A stretch of 64,000 nucleotides of DNA from Armatimonadota bacterium (GTDB taxonomy: Bacteria > Armatimonadota > Fimbriimonadia > Fimbriimonadales > Fimbriimonadaceae): the NCBI GenBank assembly GCA_029781035.1, contig JAKOXK010000097.1, positions 1 through 64,000 on the forward strand, written 5' to 3'. Positions 7,799 through 16,645 of this stretch are shown here, piece by piece. Position 1 is the first letter of the stretch. Each line of letters starts with the position of its first letter. The notes under the pieces are model-generated. The model saw only the letters and a program-made list of their open reading frames with translations. It searched no databases and was not told the DNA's origin. A program made the position numbers and the translations under genes.

Positions 7799-10387
7799 AT
7801 GCCGAAACGGCTCGTTGTGATCGACGGCTACAGCTTGCTCTTTAGGGCCTTTTACGGCACCCGGTTCCTCAGCACCAGCGATGGGCGCCCGACCAACGCC
7901 CTGTTCGGGTTCGTCAACACCCTCCTTCAGCTTTTCAGTGACCTGAAGCCAGACGCGATCGTCGTTGCTCTCGACGCTCCGGGAAAGACTTTTCGTCACG
8001 CCGACTTTGCCGAGTACAAGGGCACGCGGAGCGAGACGCCGGTCGAACTGGTCAGTCAGCTCGAGACCAGCCGCGAAATGATCGCCGCCCTCAACGTCCC
8101 CGTACTCGAGATCGTCGGCTACGAAGCGGACGACGTTGTAGGGACGATCAGCAAGCGAGCGGAGGAAAACGGCTATGAGACGACCATCGTGACGGGTGAT
8201 CGGGACAATCTTCAGCTTGTGGATCATGCGGTGACCGTTATGATGCCTGGTCTCCGTGGGGCCGAAGCGAGCTTCTACACGCCCGAGAAAGTCCTGGAAA
8301 AGTACGGATTCGAACCCATCCAACTCATCGACTATAAGGCGCTTGCGGGAGACTCTAGCGACAATATTCCCGGCGTGCCCGGTGTGGGTGACAAGACGGC
8401 GACCCTGCTCGTCCAGCGATTTGGTTCGGTCGAGGCGATCCTAGAACGCAGGTCGGAAGTCGAAGAGAAGTACTGGAAGAAGATCGAGCCTGCGATCGAC
8501 CAGATGCTCCTCTGCAAGAAACTGGCCACCATCATTCGCGACGTTCCGATCGAGTGGGACTTCGAGCCTTTCCGCATCGACACGCAACATGTGCACGATG
8601 TGAGGGCGATGGTCGAGGCCCTAGAGTTCAAATCCCAGGCCAAGAGGCTCGAAGCTGTCCTCCAGCCCTATATGACCGATGGAGCCAAGGAGCTTGTCGA
8701 CATGGGTCCCGACACCATCGAGGCCAGCTTGCTCGGTGAGGCAGGCTTCACGATCCTGAAGGCGTGGGTCGGTTCATCCCCATACGGCATCGTGTTTGCC
8801 GACGGAGGCCAGCAACCCTCGATGTTCGACGACGGCGGTGGACGAGACGCCTTCATTGCCGTCGGTCACGAGGTCCGGAAGACGACGTTCCAAGACGCAG
8901 TGAGGCTCTTCCTGAGCACTCCCCGCCAGGCTTGCGGCCATGACTTGAAACCTCTCTACAAGTCAGCGAGCGAAGGCTCAGCCGCTGCACCACGGTTCGA
9001 CTCGATGCTGGCAGGATACGTGCTCCAGTCGGGACGCCAACACTATGACTTAGACGATCTCTGCGCTGGTTACTTGGACACACGGCCCCGTACCCCCGAG
9101 CAAAGGGCGGTCGGCGTCGTGCACCTGGAGAAAGCGATGCGGGAGAAACTCGACGCGGAGGGGCAGACCACGGTTCTCGACGACATTGAACTGCCGCTCA
9201 TACCTGTTCTGGCTGAGATGGAGCGCTGGGGCATCACCGTCAACAGCGGATATCTTCAAGATTTCAGCAGAAGTCTAGACGTATCGATTGACCAGTCTCG
9301 GAGGCTGATCCATGAGCTGGCCGGCACCGAATTCAACATTGGCTCCCCGAAACAACTCGGCGAGATCCTGTTCGAGAAGCTTGAGATCCCGGGTGGAAAG
9401 AAGACGAAGACAGGATGGGCGACAGGTGCCGAGATCCTCGGTGAGATCGATCATCCCATCGCCCAAGAGATCGTCAACTACCGCGAACTGACGAAGTTGA
9501 AGTCGACGTACGCCGACTCGCTGCCGAGAATGGTGGCTGCCGACGGACGCATCCACACGACCTTCAACCAGACTGTCGCCGCTACCGGAAGGCTCAGTAG
9601 CATCGATCCCAACCTGCAGAACATCCCCGTCCGCACCGAACTCGGCCGACAGATCCGCCGTGCCTTCGAGGCCGCGCCGGGTTTTGAACTCGCCAGCTTC
9701 GACTACTCGCAGATCGAGCTCCGTGTCCTCGCTCACATGTCGCACGATCCCAACCTGGTCGAAGCGTTTCAGAAGCACGTCGATGTGCACACCGTCACGG
9801 CCGCGATCATGTTCAAGGTCGCTGAGACGGACGTCACGAAAGAGCAGCGTCGTTTGGCCAAGCTCCTCAACTACGCTGTGTTGTACGGGGTCACGGACTT
9901 TGGATTGGCCAACCAGTTGGGCGAAGGCTTCTCCCGCACAGAGGCGGCCGAGCTCATCAAGACCTATAACGAGCGCTTCCCGACCGTCAAGGCGTTCACC
10001 CAGAGTGTCGTTGACGAGGCGCGGTCAAAGGGATTCACGGTGACGCTCTGTGGCCGTCGCCGCCAGTTCCCCGACATCCATGCCGCCAACCGTGGCGTGC
10101 GTCAGTACGCGGAGCGGCAAGCCATGAACGCCCCGCTCCAAGGGACAGCAGCCGATATGATCAAACTCGCTATGATCCGGGTGGCCCAGGATCTATCTGG
10201 CACGGGCCACAGAATGTTGTTGCAGGTTCACGACGAGTTGGTCTTTGAGTTCGCCGTTCCCTTGCCCCACGATTCCAGCCTTCTGGGTTCGCTCAAAGAG
10301 CACATGGAGTCTGCGTTGCCGCTCGACGTTCCGGTCGAGGTGGACGGAAAGGTCGGTTCGAACTGGCTTGAAATGACGCCTGTCTAG
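7799..10387 (+). CDS. polA: DNA polymerase I with apparently inactive proofreading domain
   Basis: An 862-residue family A polymerase for Okazaki fragment processing and repair. Residues 1-290 form the 5'-3' exonuclease (VVIDGYSLLFRAFYG, EADDVVGTI, TGDRDNLQLVD, GDSSDNIPGVPGVGDKTA). The following 3'-5' exonuclease-like domain lacks the DxE metal motif (the region reads AWVGSSPYGIVFADGG), so proofreading is probably lost, as in Taq and Bst enzymes. The polymerase domain shows motif A SFDYSQIELRVLAHMS, motif B RRLAKLLNYAVLYGVTDFGL (Tyr where E. coli has Phe) and motif C QVHDELVFE. It converges on the tmRNA gene. Confidence 0.96.
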   Translation: MPKRLVVIDGYSLLFRAFYGTRFLSTSDGRPTNALFGFVNTLLQLFSDLKPDAIVVALDAPGKTFRHADFAEYKGTRSETPVELVSQLETSREMIAALNVPVLEIVGYEADDVVGTISKRAEENGYETTIVTGDRDNLQLVDHAVTVMMPGLRGAEASFYTPEKVLEKYGFEPIQLIDYKALAGDSSDNIPGVPGVGDKTATLLVQRFGSVEAILERRSEVEEKYWKKIEPAIDQMLLCKKLATIIRDVPIEWDFEPFRIDTQHVHDVRAMVEALEFKSQAKRLEAVLQPYMTDGAKELVDMGPDTIEASLLGEAGFTILKAWVGSSPYGIVFADGGQQPSMFDDGGGRDAFIAVGHEVRKTTFQDAVRLFLSTPRQACGHDLKPLYKSASEGSAAAPRFDSMLAGYVLQSGRQHYDLDDLCAGYLDTRPRTPEQRAVGVVHLEKAMREKLDAEGQTTVLDDIELPLIPVLAEMERWGITVNSGYLQDFSRSLDVSIDQSRRLIHELAGTEFNIGSPKQLGEILFEKLEIPGGKKTKTGWATGAEILGEIDHPIAQEIVNYRELTKLKSTYADSLPRMVAADGRIHTTFNQTVAATGRLSSIDPNLQNIPVRTELGRQIRRAFEAAPGFELASFDYSQIELRVLAHMSHDPNLVEAFQKHVDVHTVTAAIMFKVAETDVTKEQRRLAKLLNYAVLYGVTDFGLANQLGEGFSRTEAAELIKTYNERFPTVKAFTQSVVDEARSKGFTVTLCGRRRQFPDIHAANRGVRQYAERQAMNAPLQGTAADMIKLAMIRVAQDLSGTGHRMLLQVHDELVFEFAVPLPHDSSLLGSLKEHMESALPLDVPVEVDGKVGSNWLEMTPV

Positions 10388-10428
10388 TTCACCGGCAACC
10401 TGGCGCCCGCCGTCTTCGGTTCAAATCC

Positions 10429-10779
10429 TGGTGGAGGCGCAGGGAATTGAACCCTGTTCCAAAGTCGCCGATGCATAGGTCACCACGAGCGTCTCCTCTC
10501 ATTGGATTCGGCGGGGCCCTGCCGAGAGGCAAGCGAGGCTTCCACCTAGTCCGGTTTTGTTTAGACGGTCAGGCTACGGACCGAAGCCCTTCCATCGAGC
10601 CAGCCTTTGCGTCGCCCGTGGCGGACCCCGCTGGCAGGGTTCCGGTGGACGCACTGCGGATTACGCAGCGTAAGCGAAGTTGTTGTTCGCGTTTACTTTG
10701 TTGCCGCTTTTTACGAGGCCAGCGGCGCCTCGGCTCGCGACCGGTGCTCAGTCCGACTCTGTCGAACCCTTTCGCCCCC
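10429..10779 (-). ncRNA. ssrA: Transfer-messenger RNA
   Basis: Read on the minus strand the gene begins GGGGGCGAAAGGGTTCGAC and ends GGGTTCAATTCCC TGCGCCTCCACCA, a tRNA-like pair: GGGGGCG matches CGCCUCC with one G-U, and CCA is encoded. Length is 351 bases. The tag frame at 10661-10690 reads ANNNFAYAA then TAA if GCG is the resume codon; the bases before it contain a conserved-looking GUAAAC. The C-terminal AYAA resembles the ALAA degron that directs tagged proteins to ClpXP. It rescues stalled ribosomes with SmpB, which is not in this window. Confidence 0.95.
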
Positions 10780-10850
10780 AGTCAGTACAGACAGTATAAC
10801 GTCGGACGGTTCCGTTCGGTTCGACAGCCCTAAACAGGGGCCCTCAAGGG

Positions 10851-10856
10851 TATGGT
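10851..10856 (+). promoter_or_regulatory. -10 box TATGGT, leaderless spacing
   Basis: TATGGT, six bases, ATG at 10863: predicted transcription start is the start codon of the flavin oxidase-like gene. Confidence 0.5.
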
Positions 10857-10862
10857 GCGCGG

Positions 10863-11471
10863 ATGGCCGAGACCTATCACGCTGGCCAGCGGCGGCTTCA
10901 AGAGCGCTTCGACGCCGTACGATTGGCCGACCGCGTCGCGGAGAAGACAACCCAGGTTGAACTGGACGACTTTGACATCGCTTTTGTCGGGCGACAGATC
11001 ATGTTCTTTTTGGCGACCGCCGACAGCCAGGGTGAGCCGTTTTGTACCTATCGTGGTGGCGATCCCGGGTTCGTTCGCGTCGTTGACAGTCGTACTCTTG
11101 TTTGGCCCGAGTACAACGGCAACGGCATGTTCCTAGCTCCGGGCAACATTCTCGTGAACCCGCGGGTCCACGTGCTCTTCATCGACTTCGCCACCCAGCA
11201 GCGATTACGCGTGGCTGGCCGCGCTTCGCTGGCCTTTGAGGGGACTTTGGTCGAGAGCTTCTATGGGGCACGGTTCGTCGTCAAAGTGGCTGTTGACCGG
11301 GTCTTCCCGAACTGCAAACGCTACATCCCGAAGATGGAGGTGACAGAGCCCGCTCGCCACATTCCCCGCGAGGGCCAGGCCACGCCGGTCGCCGACTGGA
11401 AACGGTGTGACTGGGCCTATGACGCGCTCCCCGCCGACGACCCCGCCCGCGATCCATCACGTGCCGAGTGA
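10863..11471 (+). CDS. Pyridoxamine 5'-phosphate oxidase-like FMN protein
   Basis: A 202-residue split-barrel protein of the PPOX class. Supporting segments are the N-terminal helix region, IMFFLATADSQGEPFCTYRGG, the strand LVWPEYNGNGMFLAPGNILV with NPRVHVLFIDF, and LRVAGRASLAF. These are typical of FMN-binding oxidases and reductases whose substrates are mostly unknown. The C-terminal 40 residues are charged and lack the residues expected in true PdxH. Start fixed by the leaderless box. It stands alone, converging on the small gene at 11478. Confidence 0.83.
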   Translation: MAETYHAGQRRLQERFDAVRLADRVAEKTTQVELDDFDIAFVGRQIMFFLATADSQGEPFCTYRGGDPGFVRVVDSRTLVWPEYNGNGMFLAPGNILVNPRVHVLFIDFATQQRLRVAGRASLAFEGTLVESFYGARFVVKVAVDRVFPNCKRYIPKMEVTEPARHIPREGQATPVADWKRCDWAYDALPADDPARDPSRAE

Positions 11472-11477
11472 GGCGGC

Positions 11478-11795
11478 TCAGACTGCCGCGAAGCTTACGT
11501 CTACCAGCCCGCGCTGGTTGCAGGCATCGACGACCAACTGGCGCACCCGTTCCGTGACTACAACGCTGTCTTGTCCTGCCAGCCAAGGCACACGAACCAG
11601 ATAGGAAACATTCTCTGGATGAGGACCGCAGATCTCCTTGTAGTCCATGTCAAGAGTGACTTGAAAGGATTCGCCCGCCCGTTCCCGTAGCGCATCCACT
11701 AGCATGTCAATGTGAGGCCGGAGTTCCTCAAAGCTCTTTGCCCCGGACTCGGCTATATAAAGGTTGCCGAACTGGTCGGTCGCTTGCCACTCCAT
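11478..11795 (-). CDS. Hypothetical cytoplasmic protein
   Basis: A 105-residue acidic protein with no signal peptide or membrane segment and no family I recognise. The composition and the leaderless box CAAAAT at 11802-11807, exactly six bases before ATG 11795, support it as a real gene. It is 27 bases downstream of dapB on the same strand but seems to have its own promoter. Confidence 0.6.
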   Translation of the reverse strand: MEWQATDQFGNLYIAESGAKSFEELRPHIDMLVDALRERAGESFQVTLDMDYKEICGPHPENVSYLVRVPWLAGQDSVVVTERVRQLVVDACNQRGLVDVSFAAV

Positions 11796-11822
11796 GATCT
11801 GATTTTGGTTGTTCAGGGCTCT

Positions 11823-12623
11823 TTAGCGAAACATGAGCTTGTCCAACCCAACGACAAAGCCGGTCAATCCCCGGACTTCCCGGCACGCGAGCTTGACGCC
11901 CTCCATGAACGATCCCCGGTTCATCGAGTCATGGCGAATGGTCAGGAGCTCACCTGGTCCTCCGAACACGATCTCTTGGTGGGCGACGAGCCCCGGCAGC
12001 CTGACCGAGTGGACGTGGACCCCTTTGATTTTGGCGCCTCGTGCCCCTTCGTACTTCTCGACCGCTCCCACCGGCCCGCGTGGCACCGAATCTCGAGAGT
12101 CGGCAATGATCTCGGCCGTTCGGGTCGCTGTGCCGCTCGGCGAATCGGCCTTACCGTCGTGGTGCATCTCGAGGACTTCAGCGTTGGGGAACCATTTGGC
12201 CGCTTGCTCGGCAAATCGCATCATGAGGATCGCCCCAATCGCGAAGTTCGGCACCAAGAGTGCTGGCGTTTCGTACGTCATGCAGGCTTCACGGATGGCG
12301 GAAAGGTCTTCGTTGCTCAAGCCACTGGTTCCGATAACGACCGCGACTTTGCGTTTGAGCGCTGAGACGGTGTTGTCGGCGGCACATGAAGGATGGGTCA
12401 GATCCACCATGACATCGGCCGGGAAAGCGTCGAGCGTCTCTCCGAGCTTGACTTGGATCGCGAGATCGGGAGCGGGGGCTCCAGCGACCGAGCGACAACT
12501 CTCGCCGCAGCGCTGCTTGTCGACCGCTGCGACAACTTCGAACTCTGAGGCTGGGCCGAGAGCCCTGAGCGTCTCTTGCCCCATTCTTCCCGCTGCGCCC
12601 GTCACGATGACCTTGGTCGTCAT
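11823..12623 (-). CDS. dapB: 4-hydroxy-tetrahydrodipicolinate reductase
   Basis: From ATG 12623 it encodes 266 residues. The N-terminal NAD(P)-binding loop VTGAAGRMGQ and the catalytic and substrate motif EMHHDGKADSPSGTA identify DapB. It reduces hydroxy-tetrahydrodipicolinate in the lysine/diaminopimelate pathway, supplying peptidoglycan cross-links. A longer frame upstream is not used: a TATCCT box at 12631-12636 lies seven bases before ATG 12623, predicting a leaderless message. No other dap genes are adjacent. Confidence 0.95.
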   Translation of the reverse strand: MTTKVIVTGAAGRMGQETLRALGPASEFEVVAAVDKQRCGESCRSVAGAPAPDLAIQVKLGETLDAFPADVMVDLTHPSCAADNTVSALKRKVAVVIGTSGLSNEDLSAIREACMTYETPALLVPNFAIGAILMMRFAEQAAKWFPNAEVLEMHHDGKADSPSGTATRTAEIIADSRDSVPRGPVGAVEKYEGARGAKIKGVHVHSVRLPGLVAHQEIVFGGPGELLTIRHDSMNRGSFMEGVKLACREVRGLTGFVVGLDKLMFR

Positions 12624-12723
12624 GAAGAAGAGGATACACGACGGGGTCGTCGGCTCGTCGGTTCGTCGAGCCCAAGCCAGCGCGCTGAAGTGATCGTGCA
12701 CTGGCCGGGGCCCGGCTCACCGG

Positions 12724-12975
12724 TTAGTGCGAATCCCCGTCGTGGTCGACGTCTTGTGAAGCAGACTGAGCCTGGAGCAGGTTCAGGATCTGGGAATTCT
12801 GCGCGGGATGGGCGAGGTCACTGGCCGAGGCTGAGGGCGTGTTCGACGCCTTGCTCGGGTGATGATGGTGGTGCACGTTCTGTGCGGAGGTGGCTTGTGG
12901 CACATTGCCCGGAGAAGAGGCTTGCCTCCAGGCTTGGTACGCTTGGACGTTGCTACTGATGCTGTTCACGCTCAT
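12724..12975 (-). CDS. Small His-rich protein of unknown function
   Basis: An 83-residue hydrophilic protein opening MSVNSISSNVQAYQAW, with a run of five His in the middle, Ser/Ala/Gln-rich flanks and an Asp/His-rich C-terminus (DVDHDGDSH). Unusually for this window it has a Shine-Dalgarno-like AACGAGG before the ATG. The His/Asp content suggests metal binding, but this is inference. The opening resembles that of small flagellar-associated or anti-sigma-type peptides only vaguely. No neighbour explains it. Confidence 0.55.
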   Translation of the reverse strand: MSVNSISSNVQAYQAWRQASSPGNVPQATSAQNVHHHHHPSKASNTPSASASDLAHPAQNSQILNLLQAQSASQDVDHDGDSH

Positions 12976-13213
12976 TGGAACCTCGTTGGGATCGACCGAC
13001 CTCCTTAAACTCGGACAACCGGTGCCCGATCAGAATGAGACCTTAGAGAAGTCTGCAGATTGACAGTTTTCGTGCAGATTGCTGATCTGCCAAAACGCGG
13101 AAAGATCACAGGACAAGGAATCAGCCCGACCGGGACGGAACCGTCCTTTCGACGATCCCTTCCGTCCTGGAGCTGCGTCAGTCGAAGGGCATTGAACTTG
13201 AGGCTGAATGATT
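12976..13213. other. Intergenic region without recognised gene
   Basis: About 240 bases between the His-rich protein and the end of the secreted protein gene; no convincing reading frame or RNA was seen. Confidence 0.4.
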
Positions 13214-13849
13214 CTAGGACGCCCGCTCGAGGGTCAGGCCGCCAACCTCGATCCGATAGGGATCACCTTTGTCGTCGAGGAACGCTTTGGCCTCCCCACT
13301 TTGGACAAGGTTGGCCGAGACCCGCTTTCCACCGACCACGATGTCCTGCTTTCCAACGAACTTCACCTTGCTCTTCTGCCACGACTGGTCGCTGAGCCGG
13401 AACATAAAGTACTCGAACGAGTCGCCCGTCTTGGGTGCTTTTCCAACAAACCAAAACTCGGAGGGATTGGCAGTGCTACCAGCTGGATTGACGACCATGT
13501 TGGTCTTCGGCCCGTCTCCGTGGTCAGCGATGACCTGGGCTCCCTCTGCCGTGAACGTCACGACGACCGATGTCTTGACGGGACCGTTCTTCGTGGTCTG
13601 CAGCATGCGGACAGGCTCCCCCTTACCGTTGTAGCTCGACTCCTGCAAGACGTCTGTCGCCGGTTCTGAGCCTTTGGCCAGCTTCATCGTCAGGCGTACG
13701 TACTTCGTTCCGTCAGTCTGGACTTTGTTGACGAGCGTCGCACTACCTACCAGGCCATCGGGGCCCGTGACCTTGAGTGAGGTTTCACCGGCCCAGGCGA
13801 CTCCGACCGCTAAGAGCGACACGAGCCAAGTCGTTAAGGTTCTCTTCAC
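13214..13849 (-). CDS. Secreted protein of unknown function, last gene of the amine-oxidase operon
   Basis: A 211-residue protein starting with a signal peptide (MKRTLTTWLVSLLAVGVAWA, cleavage likely after AWA). The mature part is rich in beta-strand-like segments and resembles the DUF6134-type or lipoprotein-carrier-like periplasmic proteins in flavour only. Its GTG start overlaps the stop of the upstream flavoprotein (GTGA), so the three genes from 16082 to 13214 are translationally linked. It may act with the two oxidoreductases in the envelope. Confidence 0.75.
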   Translation of the reverse strand: MKRTLTTWLVSLLAVGVAWAGETSLKVTGPDGLVGSATLVNKVQTDGTKYVRLTMKLAKGSEPATDVLQESSYNGKGEPVRMLQTTKNGPVKTSVVVTFTAEGAQVIADHGDGPKTNMVVNPAGSTANPSEFWFVGKAPKTGDSFEYFMFRLSDQSWQKSKVKFVGKQDIVVGGKRVSANLVQSGEAKAFLDDKGDPYRIEVGGLTLERAS

Positions 13850-14826
13850 GCGTTCTCCAAAAGAAGTCTTGCCGCTCGGCGACCGGTTTCATAGGCTAGT
13901 TCAGTCCGTCCGCCGATAAGTCCGTCGCCTGCGACGACGAGACGGCTCATTGGGCTGTTGACGGCCTCGAATGACGTCGTCGTCTCCGGATGACTGTACT
14001 TGAACCGGACTACCTGTGAAAAACGCGGTTGAGCGAACTCCTTGCCCAAAAGACGACTCACGTCACTCAAGGTTTCCGCGAGCACCAGGTTGTCGTCGGC
14101 ATCGAACCGGCGACGGCTGTACTCCGCCCCCATCTGAGCGACCATCGCCGTGTGCCCCACTGGCGCTCGACCGGGGCATTTGATTGACTCGATAGAGAGC
14201 CAAGAAAGGGGATGGGCTTGGTCTGGGCCAACCAGAGCGTGATAGCGGGCCTCGAAGGGCGAGTCAAAGCCGAGCAACACGCTGAGGCACGACCGGAATC
14301 GGGCGTTCGTGAATCGGCGCCCTTCTCGAGACCGGGCAAGCAGCCGCTCCACTTCGGGCACGGGGGCCGTCAAGACGAGGGCGTCGAATTCATCTCCATC
14401 AAGGGTGTATGCCCCCGACGATGTCTCGTCAAAGCACTCCACCTTGTGGTTCAGTCGGACATCGAGGCCCGTAGCCATCAAGGTGACCGCATGCTGAGTT
14501 CCTCTCTGATATGTATAGCGAACAATGTGAGAGGCTGTCACATTGCCGTTGAACACTCGAACGCCATCGTGGGCGACGACCGGCGCCTCGATTCGAATCA
14601 GCTCTTCGGTCGGCAGTTCGTGCAGAAGGACGGATTCGAGCGACTGTCCCATGGGCGCTATGCTGGTCGCACCGGCGTCGAAAAGATAGCCTGAATGGGA
14701 AACGGTCTGGATCCGTCCTCCGACTTCCGATTGTGACTCGAAGACGCGGACTTCGTGTCCAGCCTGACTAAGGATGCGAGCCGCTCCGATCCCAGCGAGT
14801 CCGGCTCCAACGACACCGACTCTCAA
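13846..14826 (-). CDS. FAD-dependent amine oxidase, renalase-like
   Basis: About 326 residues from a TTG start at 14826, which overlaps the upstream stop as TTGA and has GAGAGG about eight bases before it; an ATG at 14868 is the alternative. The N-terminus is a Rossmann FAD loop (VGVVGAGLAGIGAARILSQA, then ESQSEVGGR). The C-terminal VVAGDGLIGGRTELAYETGR is the second FAD-binding segment of the amine oxidase and renalase group. Substrate unknown. Adjacent to a second flavoprotein of related fold, suggesting successive oxidation steps. Confidence 0.83.
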   Translation of the reverse strand: MRVGVVGAGLAGIGAARILSQAGHEVRVFESQSEVGGRIQTVSHSGYLFDAGATSIAPMGQSLESVLLHELPTEELIRIEAPVVAHDGVRVFNGNVTASHIVRYTYQRGTQHAVTLMATGLDVRLNHKVECFDETSSGAYTLDGDEFDALVLTAPVPEVERLLARSREGRRFTNARFRSCLSVLLGFDSPFEARYHALVGPDQAHPLSWLSIESIKCPGRAPVGHTAMVAQMGAEYSRRRFDADDNLVLAETLSDVSRLLGKEFAQPRFSQVVRFKYSHPETTTSFEAVNSPMSRLVVAGDGLIGGRTELAYETGRRAARLLLENA

Positions 14827-16082
14827 GATGCGGCCCTCTCTTGCGCCGCTAGGATGCGGCCTGCGCATTGAGCCCCGCTCAGACAGGCACCGTCGATACT
14901 GCTGTAGGTCGTGAACTCACCGGCAAGGTAAAGGTTCTCCACTGCCGTTTCGACCGTCGGCAAGGTGTCGGCGAAACCGGGCTGCTGGCTGTACTGCACG
15001 AAAGGCATGCGGTTGATCCGCAATAGCTTCCACTGGCTTACATCGTGTCCGGGAAACCACCCCGCAAGCTCCTTGCGGACCACAGTTGCGAGCTGATCGT
15101 CTGACAAGTCGGGAATTCCGATGATGGTCGCCGACAGCAAATGCTTGCCCGGGGGCGCGAGGCTCGGAGCAACGTTTGACAAGACGGCAAAGTGGTTGAC
15201 AATGCCGCCCTGGTTTCCGTTGACGACCAAGATGGGCTCACTCATGGGTGCCGATTCGGATCCGAACGATACGGTGGTGCATGACACGGCCCCTTGCGGC
15301 ATGGGGATTCCAGTCAGCCTCTGCGCGGTCGGCGCGTCTGTCGCGACAACGACGGCCGCTGCTTGGATCTCTTCGCCTGACTCGAGTCGAACACCGAGGA
15401 CGCGCCCCTGTTCCCTCAGCAGCGAGTCGACCGTTGTGTTGAGGCGGATGTGGTCGTCCGGCAAATCCCTGGCAATCTGGCGTGGGATTTCCTGCATGCC
15501 TTTGGCTGGCACCGCGCCGTGCCCTTCACTGAGCATCTTCCAAACATAACGGAAGACTCGCTCGGAGACACTCAGTGATCGGTCAAGAAAGATCCCTCCG
15601 AAGAACGGCCGAGCAAACCGCTCGACGAACGTCGGACCGAATCCGGTCGTCCTTAAGTCCTCTTCTGCGCTCTGGTCCTTGCACAACCAGACCTCTTCGG
15701 GAGTCAACGTTGCCAACGACGTGCTGAGTCCGCGCAATCGAAGTTTGTCACTGAAGTAAAGAAAGCCGGAAAGGGCCATCCTGACCGTACTGTCACGGAG
15801 GACATCGTGTTTTGACCCGTTCCACAAGACTTGGCATCCAGGGGTGAACTTCTTCAGGTCGAGAAGGTTGAAGTCCACCTCGCGTGAGACATAGGGGTAG
15901 GCAGTCAGCAACAGCTGAAAACCTCGGTCGATGAGGTAGCCGTCTACAGTGTCGGTCCAGACTCTGCCGCCAACGTCTCCTAACTTCTCGATGACGATGG
16001 TTTCAAGTCCAGCCCGGTGGAGACGCCGTGCGCAGACGAGTCCGGCCAATCCTGCCCCCACGATCACGATTGGCTTTCCCAT
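14823..16082 (-). CDS. FAD-dependent amine oxidase / phytoene desaturase-like protein
   Basis: A 419-residue flavoprotein. The N-terminal IVIVGAGLAGLVCARRLHRA and EKLGDVGGRVWTD bind FAD; YLIDRGFQLLLTAYPY matches the family that includes protoporphyrinogen oxidase and carotenoid desaturases; the C-terminal NLYLAGEFTTYSSIDGACLSG closes the FAD site. The start at 16082 is supported by TAAAAC at 16089-16094 with six-base spacing, so this is the leaderless first gene of a three-gene operon. The exact substrate cannot be inferred. Confidence 0.87.
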   Translation of the reverse strand: MGKPIVIVGAGLAGLVCARRLHRAGLETIVIEKLGDVGGRVWTDTVDGYLIDRGFQLLLTAYPYVSREVDFNLLDLKKFTPGCQVLWNGSKHDVLRDSTVRMALSGFLYFSDKLRLRGLSTSLATLTPEEVWLCKDQSAEEDLRTTGFGPTFVERFARPFFGGIFLDRSLSVSERVFRYVWKMLSEGHGAVPAKGMQEIPRQIARDLPDDHIRLNTTVDSLLREQGRVLGVRLESGEEIQAAAVVVATDAPTAQRLTGIPMPQGAVSCTTVSFGSESAPMSEPILVVNGNQGGIVNHFAVLSNVAPSLAPPGKHLLSATIIGIPDLSDDQLATVVRKELAGWFPGHDVSQWKLLRINRMPFVQYSQQPGFADTLPTVETAVENLYLAGEFTTYSSIDGACLSGAQCAGRILAAQERAAS

Positions 16083-16088
16083 GAACTC

Positions 16089-16094
16089 GTTTTA
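16089..16094 (-). promoter_or_regulatory. -10 box TAAAAC of the flavoprotein operon
   Basis: TAAAAC, six bases, ATG at 16082. It is divergent from the plus-strand TAAAAT box at 16133-16138, so two leaderless promoters lie back to back within about 50 bases. Confidence 0.5.
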
Positions 16095-16132
16095 CCTGCT
16101 GCAACGGAACCGACACGGGAGCGTAATTCGAC

Positions 16133-16138
16133 TAAAAT
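16133..16138 (+). promoter_or_regulatory. -10 box TAAAAT of the 2TM protein gene
   Basis: The box overlaps the first in-frame ATG (16137), so the transcript, beginning near 16145, cannot use it; the next ATG at 16149 is then the start. Confidence 0.5.
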
Positions 16139-16148
16139 GCAGTTGGAA

Positions 16149-16613
16149 ATGCCCGAGGGATTCGAACACCTGTCAAGCGACGAGGACGTCGAGGAAATTC
16201 TTCGCCTCGCCGTACGCCGGACGAGCCCGGAGGGAGCTACGTTGCGCGACCGGCTTGAGATGTCCGCAGACGAACTTGGCATTTCCCGGCAAGCGCTGGC
16301 CGAAGCCGAGCAGCAGTGGGCTGCCAAAAAGCGGGGGGAGTTGGACCTTGCCACTGAGGACGCTGACCGCAGGCTCTTCCGGAAGATGAGGTTCGGCGAT
16401 TTCGTCAGCCACGTGGGGTCATATTTGGCGGTGAACGGCTTCCTTGTCTGGCTCGATATGCGGGGAGATGGGCACCTCGATTGGGCTTACTGGGTCATCC
16501 TTCCTTGGGGGATCGGAATGGTTTGCCACCTTTTCGCCCTGTTTGGTCACGGGCAAGACGCCGAGCGGGAGTTCCAGAGGTGGCGTCGGAAGCGCTACAG
16601 AAAGCGTGACTGA
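16149..16613 (+). CDS. 2TM domain membrane protein
   Basis: About 154 residues from ATG 16149. The N-terminal 80 residues are soluble and charged, with a DEDVEEILRLAVRR helix like the short N-terminal domains seen before SHOCT or 2TM regions. RRLFRKMRFGDFVSHVGSYL then leads into two hydrophobic segments separated by a short loop (AVNGFLVWLDM and AYWVILPWGIGMVCHLFALF), the 2TM domain. These proteins sit in the inner membrane and are sometimes linked to histidine kinases; no role is known here. Confidence 0.72.
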   Translation: MPEGFEHLSSDEDVEEILRLAVRRTSPEGATLRDRLEMSADELGISRQALAEAEQQWAAKKRGELDLATEDADRRLFRKMRFGDFVSHVGSYLAVNGFLVWLDMRGDGHLDWAYWVILPWGIGMVCHLFALFGHGQDAEREFQRWRRKRYRKRD

Positions 16614-16633
16614 GCCCGCGACACCGTCCATGC

Positions 16634-16639
16634 TACGCT
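16634..16639 (+). promoter_or_regulatory. -10 box TACGCT with leaderless spacing
   Basis: TACGCT, six bases, GTG at 16646. Confidence 0.45.
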
Positions 16640-16645
16640 AATTGC

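Noticed and set aside
10410-10435. GGTTCAAATCC on the plus strand, like a T loop
   Set aside because: No acceptor, D or anticodon arms are found; it lies in the spacer between polA and tmRNA.
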